Part shown: positions 59,880-64,000 of the stretch, piece by piece | Position numbering within the stretch: the stretch's first letter is position 1 | Layout: every line of letters starts with the position of its first letter | Origin: Phycisphaerales bacterium | GTDB taxonomy: Bacteria; Planctomycetota; Phycisphaerae; UBA1845; UTPLA1 | Assembly: GCA_022360095.1 (NCBI GenBank) | Contig: JAKSDK010000487.1 | Span: 147,495 to 211,494 of the forward strand | DNA: 64,000 nt | Direction: 5' to 3' | The notes under the pieces: generated by a model | Seen by the model: only the letters and a program-made list of their open reading frames with translations | Databases searched by the model: none | Told to the model about the DNA's origin: nothing | Translations under genes and position numbers: made by a program

Positions 59880-61167
59880 GAAACCGGCCGAAATCCAGGG
59901 CCGGGGCTTATTCACCGGCGAGGAAGTCTCGCTCCGCTTCAAGCCTGCCCTGCCCGACACGGGGGTCGTCTTTGTCCGAACCGATGCCGCGAAGCCGTCT
60001 CGGATTCAGGCCCACGTCTCGAACGTGACCAAGCGCGCGCGGCGCACGTCCCTGAAGAACGGCACCTTGTCCATCGAGACCATCGAACACTGCCTGGCGG
60101 CCGTCTACGGGCTCGGGATCGACAATCTGGAAATCGAACTCAACGGCGGCGAGGTCCCGGGCGGAGACGGAAGCAGTCAATGCTTTGTAGACGCATTGAA
60201 AACAGCCGGCATCTCGACACAAGACGTCCCGCGCTCCGCCCTCGTCATTCACGACACCATTCGTGTCGCCGAGGGTGACGCCGAACTGATTGCGGTCCCG
60301 ACGGAGTCCGACGCGCTGGAAATCCTTTATGACCTGGACTACGGCCCCGGAGCCGCGATTCCTCGCCAGATTCTCGCGATTACGCTTTCGGAAGAGTCAT
60401 TTTGTGGAGAAATCGCGACGGCAAGAACGTTCCTGCTGGAAGCAGAAGCCCGTCAATTTCAGGCAGCCGGCCTGGGCCAACATCTCACTTATGCCGACGT
60501 CGTGGTCATTGGTCCGAACGGCATTATCGACAACGAATTTCGTTTCCCTGATGAGTGCGTCCGTCACAAGATTCTGGACCTCATCGGTGATCTCTATCTC
60601 GCCGGTCGACCGGTTCGTGGCAAGATCATTGCCCGCAAGAGCGGTCACGCCCTGAATCACGAACTGGTCCGAAGGCTCCTCGACGCCATCGAACACCAGG
60701 ACCGTCGGGCGAAGCTCTCGTCGACCGCCGCGATCGATGCCCAGCAACTGCACCGGATTCTCCCCCACCGTTACCCGTTTCTTCTGATCGACCGCGTGGC
60801 CGAGATCGATGGGGACCGTCGGGCGGTGGGCATCAAGAACGTCTCCATCAACGAACCTTATTTTCAGGGTCACTACCCCTCCCAGCCGATTATGCCGGGA
60901 GTGCTGATCATCGAGGCCATGGCCCAGTTGGCCGGGATTCTGCTTTCCCAAAAACTGGAGCACGCCGGAAAAGTGGCGGTTTTGCTCTCCATGGACCATG
61001 TGAAATTCCGTCGGCCGGTTTTGCCGGGCGACCAGTTGGTCTTGGAGGTGGAAACCCTTAGAGTGAAGGCCCGGACGGGACACGTGCGTTGCAGCGCCAC
61101 CGTGGACGGTGCCATGGTGTCCCAGGCCGAGATCAAGTTTATGCTCGTGGACGCCGAGCCAGTATAG
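59857..61167 (+). CDS. lpxC/fabZ: Bifunctional LpxC-FabZ: UDP-3-O-acyl-GlcNAc deacetylase / hydroxyacyl-ACP dehydratase
   Basis: 436 residues if the TTG at 59857 is used; no ATG or GTG fits before the conserved QTIEKPAEIQGRGLFTGE. Residues 1-285 are LpxC, with zinc and catalytic residues in IETIEHCLAAVYGLGIDNLE, RHKILDLIGDLYLAGRP and KSGHALNHELVRR. Residues 290-436 are FabZ, with HRILPHRYPFLLIDRVAEID and YFQGHYPSQPIMPGVLIIEA. This fusion is known from Bacteroidota and other phyla. It overlaps lpxD by 23 bases and so depends on coupled translation. Step one commits to lipid A; FabZ serves fatty acid elongation. Confidence 0.94.
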   Translation: MQAQQTIEKPAEIQGRGLFTGEEVSLRFKPALPDTGVVFVRTDAAKPSRIQAHVSNVTKRARRTSLKNGTLSIETIEHCLAAVYGLGIDNLEIELNGGEVPGGDGSSQCFVDALKTAGISTQDVPRSALVIHDTIRVAEGDAELIAVPTESDALEILYDLDYGPGAAIPRQILAITLSEESFCGEIATARTFLLEAEARQFQAAGLGQHLTYADVVVIGPNGIIDNEFRFPDECVRHKILDLIGDLYLAGRPVRGKIIARKSGHALNHELVRRLLDAIEHQDRRAKLSSTAAIDAQQLHRILPHRYPFLLIDRVAEIDGDRRAVGIKNVSINEPYFQGHYPSQPIMPGVLIIEAMAQLAGILLSQKLEHAGKVAVLLSMDHVKFRRPVLPGDQLVLEVETLRVKARTGHVRCSATVDGAMVSQAEIKFMLVDAEPV

Positions 61168-61202
61168 GGGCAGCGCCGTCTTGGTTCGGCTTCATTAAAC
61201 AT

Positions 61203-62147
61203 ATGGCGAAAATCGCACCAACAGCAACTGTCGACACGAAAGCCGAGCTGGGCAACGACATTGAAATCGGCCCGGGCTGTCACGTGGGGGCCGATGTTCA
61301 GATCGGTCCAGGCTGCCGACTCATCGCCAACGTGACCATCATGGGCAACACGACCGTCGGCCGTGGCAACACCTTCTATCCTTGTTGCGTGATCGGGGCC
61401 AGTCCGCAAGATCTCAAGTACGAAGGCACGAACACAAAACTCATCATCGGAAACGACAACATCTTCCGTGAGAACGTCACGGCCCATACCGGTACCGAAC
61501 TCGGCGGCGGCGTGACCGAAATCGGAAATCAGAACCAGTTTCAAGTTGGCGCCCACATTGCGCACGACGTCGTCGTCGGAAACCACTGCATCCTTTCCAA
61601 CCTGGTTCAGATCGCCGGGCACGTCCAGATCGAGGACCACGTCACGGTCAGCGGCCTTTCCGGCGTCCAGCAGTTTGTCACGCTTGGCCGATATTGCTTC
61701 ATCACCGGCGCGGGCCGATGCACGGCCGACATTCCGCCCTATGTGATCTTCGGCCACGACGGTATCATTCAGGGCATCAACGTCAAGGGTCTGTCTCGCT
61801 GGGGTTTCAGCGACGATTCGATCCAACAGCTCAGGGACATTTGCAAGGTGCTTTATCCGCGCCGAAACCAGACGCCCAATCACTATCGGCTCCGGAACCT
61901 GTACGGGATCATTCCCTGGGGTCGTGAAGAAGCCAACGGCGTCGCGACGGTGGCACGCCGCCTTCGTGATGCGGAGGCGCACGGCACGAACGATGAGCAT
62001 TGCCGTTACATGATCGATTTTCTCAAGCGGTCCATTTACGACGGTATTCACGGCCGATACCTCGAATCCTGCCGCCGTGACAACGGTTCCGCCCCTGCCA
62101 GGTTTTACAAAGGGGGCAACGGTAATGTCAGGAGCCAGCGCCAGTGA
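61203..62147 (+). CDS. lpxA: UDP-N-acetylglucosamine acyltransferase with C-terminal extension
   Basis: 314 residues from the ATG at 61203; E. coli-type LpxA has about 260. Hexapeptide repeats run from IAPTATVDTKAELGNDIEIG. The catalytic region GNDNIFRENVTAHTGTELGG, FQVGAHIAHDVVVGNHCILS (active His) and GLSGVQQFVTLGRYCFITGA match LpxA. The acyl-length ruler and ending IFGHDGIIQGINVKGLSRWG, then GFSDDSIQQLRDICKVLYPR, are typical, but a further 60 residues follow (EAHGTNDEHCRYMIDFLKRS). It starts 35 bases after lpxC/fabZ and its stop overlaps the next start. Confidence 0.92.
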   Translation: MAKIAPTATVDTKAELGNDIEIGPGCHVGADVQIGPGCRLIANVTIMGNTTVGRGNTFYPCCVIGASPQDLKYEGTNTKLIIGNDNIFRENVTAHTGTELGGGVTEIGNQNQFQVGAHIAHDVVVGNHCILSNLVQIAGHVQIEDHVTVSGLSGVQQFVTLGRYCFITGAGRCTADIPPYVIFGHDGIIQGINVKGLSRWGFSDDSIQQLRDICKVLYPRRNQTPNHYRLRNLYGIIPWGREEANGVATVARRLRDAEAHGTNDEHCRYMIDFLKRSIYDGIHGRYLESCRRDNGSAPARFYKGGNGNVRSQRQ

Positions 62148-63154
62148 CAGACCAGCCGACGCGCGTTGCCGTCGTGGGCGTGGGACATATGGGCCGTCAC
62201 CATGCACGCCTTTACCACGAACTCCCCCAGGCGAATCTCGTTGCCGTCGTCGACACGGACTCCGAGCGCGCATCCAAGTACGCAAAAGAGCACGGCGCCC
62301 AGCCGCTCTCATCGATCGATGAAATCCCGGATGACGTACAGGCCGTTTCCGTCGCGGTGCCGACGACCATGCACCGTGAACTGGCGGAGCACCTTCTTCG
62401 TCGCGGCATCGCGGTCCTCGTCGAAAAACCGCTGGCGCCCACGCCTGAAGACGCCGAATGCCTTCTGGCCTGCGCAAAAGAAACGGGCTCGCTACTGACG
62501 GTCGGACACACCGAGCGTTTTAATCCTGTCGTTCGGGCCCTATCGCGGCTTGAAATCAGACCGAAGTATATCGAAGCCCAGCGGATCAGCCCTTTTCGGT
62601 TTCGTTCGGCCGACATCGGCGTCGTGGCCGACATGATGATCCACGACATCGACATCGTGCTGCACCTGGTCAAGTCCAAGGCCGTCCGTGTCGATGCCGT
62701 CGGTGTGCCGGTGCTCGCCAATCATGAAGACGTGGCCAATGCCCGGGTCGTCTTCGAAAACGGTGCGGTGGCCAACTTCGCCGCGTCACGACTGGCCTTG
62801 AAGACCGATCGGCGCATTCGCGTGTTCAGCCAGACGGCCTACCTGTCCATGGACTTCCAGCGAAAAAGCGGCATTGCCATCACGCGCGACGCCAACCTCG
62901 ATGTCCTGGCGCTGGCCAAGGACAAGAACCTCGACGACCTCGCCCAGATGGCCAACCTCGACTTCGGCAAGATGGTCAAGGTCGAACCTCTGGTGATCGA
63001 CGATGTCGAACCGCTCCGCGCGGAGTTGGAGTCGTTCCTCGAAAGCGTTCGCACGAACTCGCCGCCGATCGTCAGTGCCGAGGACGGTGTGGCCGCCGTT
63101 CGACTCGCCTCCGACATCGTGCAGGCCATGAAAGCCCATCAATGGGACGCCTGA
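62144..63154 (+). CDS. Gfo/Idh/MocA-family oxidoreductase, candidate GnnA-like
   Basis: 336 residues with a GTG start at 62144 that overlaps the lpxA stop (GTGA). The Rossmann domain is VAVVGVGHMGRHHARLYHEL, with the family's VEKPLAPTPEDAECLLACAK (catalytic Lys) and GHTERFNPVVRAL. Asp and His in VADMMIHDIDIVLHLVKSKA fit the substrate site. In Leptospira and Acidithiobacillus, GnnA is such an oxidoreductase encoded near lpxA and, with GnnB, makes UDP-GlcNAc3N for amide-linked lipid A. Position supports that reading, but GnnB is not in the window. Other sugar dehydrogenase roles are possible. Confidence 0.82.
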   Translation: MTDQPTRVAVVGVGHMGRHHARLYHELPQANLVAVVDTDSERASKYAKEHGAQPLSSIDEIPDDVQAVSVAVPTTMHRELAEHLLRRGIAVLVEKPLAPTPEDAECLLACAKETGSLLTVGHTERFNPVVRALSRLEIRPKYIEAQRISPFRFRSADIGVVADMMIHDIDIVLHLVKSKAVRVDAVGVPVLANHEDVANARVVFENGAVANFAASRLALKTDRRIRVFSQTAYLSMDFQRKSGIAITRDANLDVLALAKDKNLDDLAQMANLDFGKMVKVEPLVIDDVEPLRAELESFLESVRTNSPPIVSAEDGVAAVRLASDIVQAMKAHQWDA

Positions 63155-63169
63155 CGGGACTGTTTTGGT

Positions 63170-63203
63170 AAAAAAAGTCCCTCATTCAAAGAGAATGAGG
63201 GAC
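63170..63203 (-). terminator. Rho-independent terminator
   Basis: A perfect 11-bp stem GTCCCTCATTC (63177-63187) / GAATGAGGGAC (63193-63203) with a 5-base loop, flanked by seven A on the plus strand (63170-63176), that is seven T on the minus strand. It ends the minus-strand gene at 63222 and probably also stops the lpx operon read from the left. Confidence 0.85.
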
Positions 63204-63221
63204 CCTGGGATGAAACGAATA

Positions 63222-64000
63222 TCAGCGACCGGTGTGCTCTTCAGTCGCCGTATTCTTCTCTTCTTCGTTCGCGAATTCTTCCATTAAAGGGACTTCGTCA
63301 AGAATGTTGATTGTGATCAGGTCGAGGATCGTTTCAGGATCACGATCTGATTCCCAATCCCCGTCGGGATGGACGGGCTGCGAAGTCACTTTGACGTCCG
63401 CCGGTACTGGGGTCAAACAGGCCGCGCAAAACTGGAAATTATCCACGCAAAGTCGCCCGCCGAATTCGGCGTAGTCACAATCATCACAGGCGATGACGGC
63501 CGTGCTCCAAATGACCTCGATCTTGACCTCGTCGCCGATTTGAATGCCCGGGTCGGTTCCGGTCGGCGGCATCAAATCGCAACAGATGGTCCTCGTGGGA
63601 ATGATCCCGTCGATCGCGAGGCCGGACGGACACTCCAGGAAATCGGATTGAAATCGTCCCTCGGCGATCGGGCACTTGATGACAACGCCGTTTTGGTTCG
63701 TGATGCGAACCAGCGCTTCATATTTGGCGAGACCTTGATCAAACAGAATGGCTCCCCAGCCGCCGGTGACCTTGAATTTCAGGAACCGTCGTTCCACTCT
63801 CGTCTTCGTCACCAGGGATGCCTGCGCCTGGGCGGCACTGCCGGTCGGTTTGTCACAGGTCCACCTGGCCGTCGCGAACGTGCTCAGGCAAGCAACGTTC
63901 TCGTCACAACCGACGGACGTCAGGTCCACAATGTTTGCGTCGACGAAGGTACTGTACTTGCCATACCCTCCGACACAGCGCTCGACCGACCAGTGGGTGA
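63222..64000 (-). CDS. Cysteine-containing protein of unknown function (5' end outside window)
   Basis: The frame is open to the right edge: codons continue past the GTG at 63929 to base 63998 with CVGGYGKYSTFVDANIVDLT readable upstream, so the N-terminus lies outside. At least 258 residues are present. The visible part is beta-rich with several Cys (VGCDENVAC, TWTCDK-like RWTCDKPTG, ECPSGLAIDG, CDDCDYAEFGGRLCVDNFQF followed by CAACLTP). No fold recognised; a secreted, disulfide-bonded protein is likely but the signal peptide is not in view. The C-terminus is acidic (MEEFANEEEKNTATEEH). A strong terminator follows. Confidence 0.72.
   Translation of the reverse strand, partial: THWSVERCVGGYGKYSTFVDANIVDLTSVGCDENVACLSTFATARWTCDKPTGSAAQAQASLVTKTRVERRFLKFKVTGGWGAILFDQGLAKYEALVRITNQNGVVIKCPIAEGRFQSDFLECPSGLAIDGIIPTRTICCDLMPPTGTDPGIQIGDEVKIEVIWSTAVIACDDCDYAEFGGRLCVDNFQFCAACLTPVPADVKVTSQPVHPDGDWESDRDPETILDLITINILDEVPLMEEFANEEEKNTATEEHTGR

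Overview
The window looks like a chromosomal piece of a Planctomycetota bacterium, most likely from the Phycisphaerae or a neighbouring lineage. This rests on gene content, not on a marker-gene match: PEP-CTERM proteins, dockerin-like and thrombospondin type 3 calcium repeats on secreted proteins, FG-GAP and HAF repeat proteins, 'CxxC-x-NLRGL-CPECG' zinc-ribbon membrane proteins, an LpxC-FabZ fusion, and many secreted proteins of unknown role. Most of the window is GC-rich. Two stretches are visibly less so: about 14.65-14.97 kb and about 52.2-53.8 kb.

Layout. 0-9.8 kb: the 3' end of nadE, a secreted FG-GAP/UnbV protein, a lipoprotein, a cobalamin-domain protein followed by a soluble histidine kinase, a four-gene pseudopilin operon (GspH/J/I/K-like) and a di-haem c-type cytochrome. 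10.3-20.4 kb: a zinc dehydrogenase overlapping a YfiH/PgeF gene, a QueC-like PP-loop protein, a COG2401 ABC-ATPase/GNAT fusion, a C45-type Ntn hydrolase, an ArsR-SRPBCC-membrane protein operon with a palindromic operator, and a ChlI/MoxR-like AAA+ protein. 20.4-23.3 kb: a three-gene operon of the lower kynurenine pathway behind a near-consensus promoter. 23.4-28.4 kb: a GAF-SpoIIE phosphatase and a Cpx-like system (kinase, regulator, and a divergent Spy/CpxP-like lipoprotein). 28.6-32.1 kb: a sulfotransferase, a family-2 glycosyltransferase and a condensation-type acyltransferase. 32.1-36.9 kb: a small membrane protein, a GH5 hydrolase, an MddA-like methyltransferase, an esterase lipoprotein and a short secretin. 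37.1-51.5 kb: mainly secreted proteins (two PEP-CTERM, dockerin-like, TSP3, beta-helix, WGEN-repeat and three tandem HAF paralogues) plus an OPT transporter.

51.5-55.6 kb is the accessory region. It holds a small island (PD-(D/E)XK nuclease, three-helix membrane protein, two tiny proline-rich proteins with the same tail motif) with its own promoter. Next to it are an IS200-type element, a transposase-less derivative with the same ends, three 41-bp direct repeats, and a family of REP-like hairpins that also occurs at 47.6 kb.

55.6-64 kb returns to core genes: frr, a polytopic membrane protein, and a skp/ompH - lpxD - lpxC/fabZ - lpxA - Gfo/Idh operon for early lipid A synthesis, showing a true outer membrane. 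The right edge cuts a gene of unknown function that runs in from the right on the minus strand.

The strongest candidates for something undescribed are the nuclease/membrane/proline-rich-pair island at 52.4-53.8 kb and the IS200-REP hairpin family beside it. All functional calls come from reading motifs and gene order; no database search was run.
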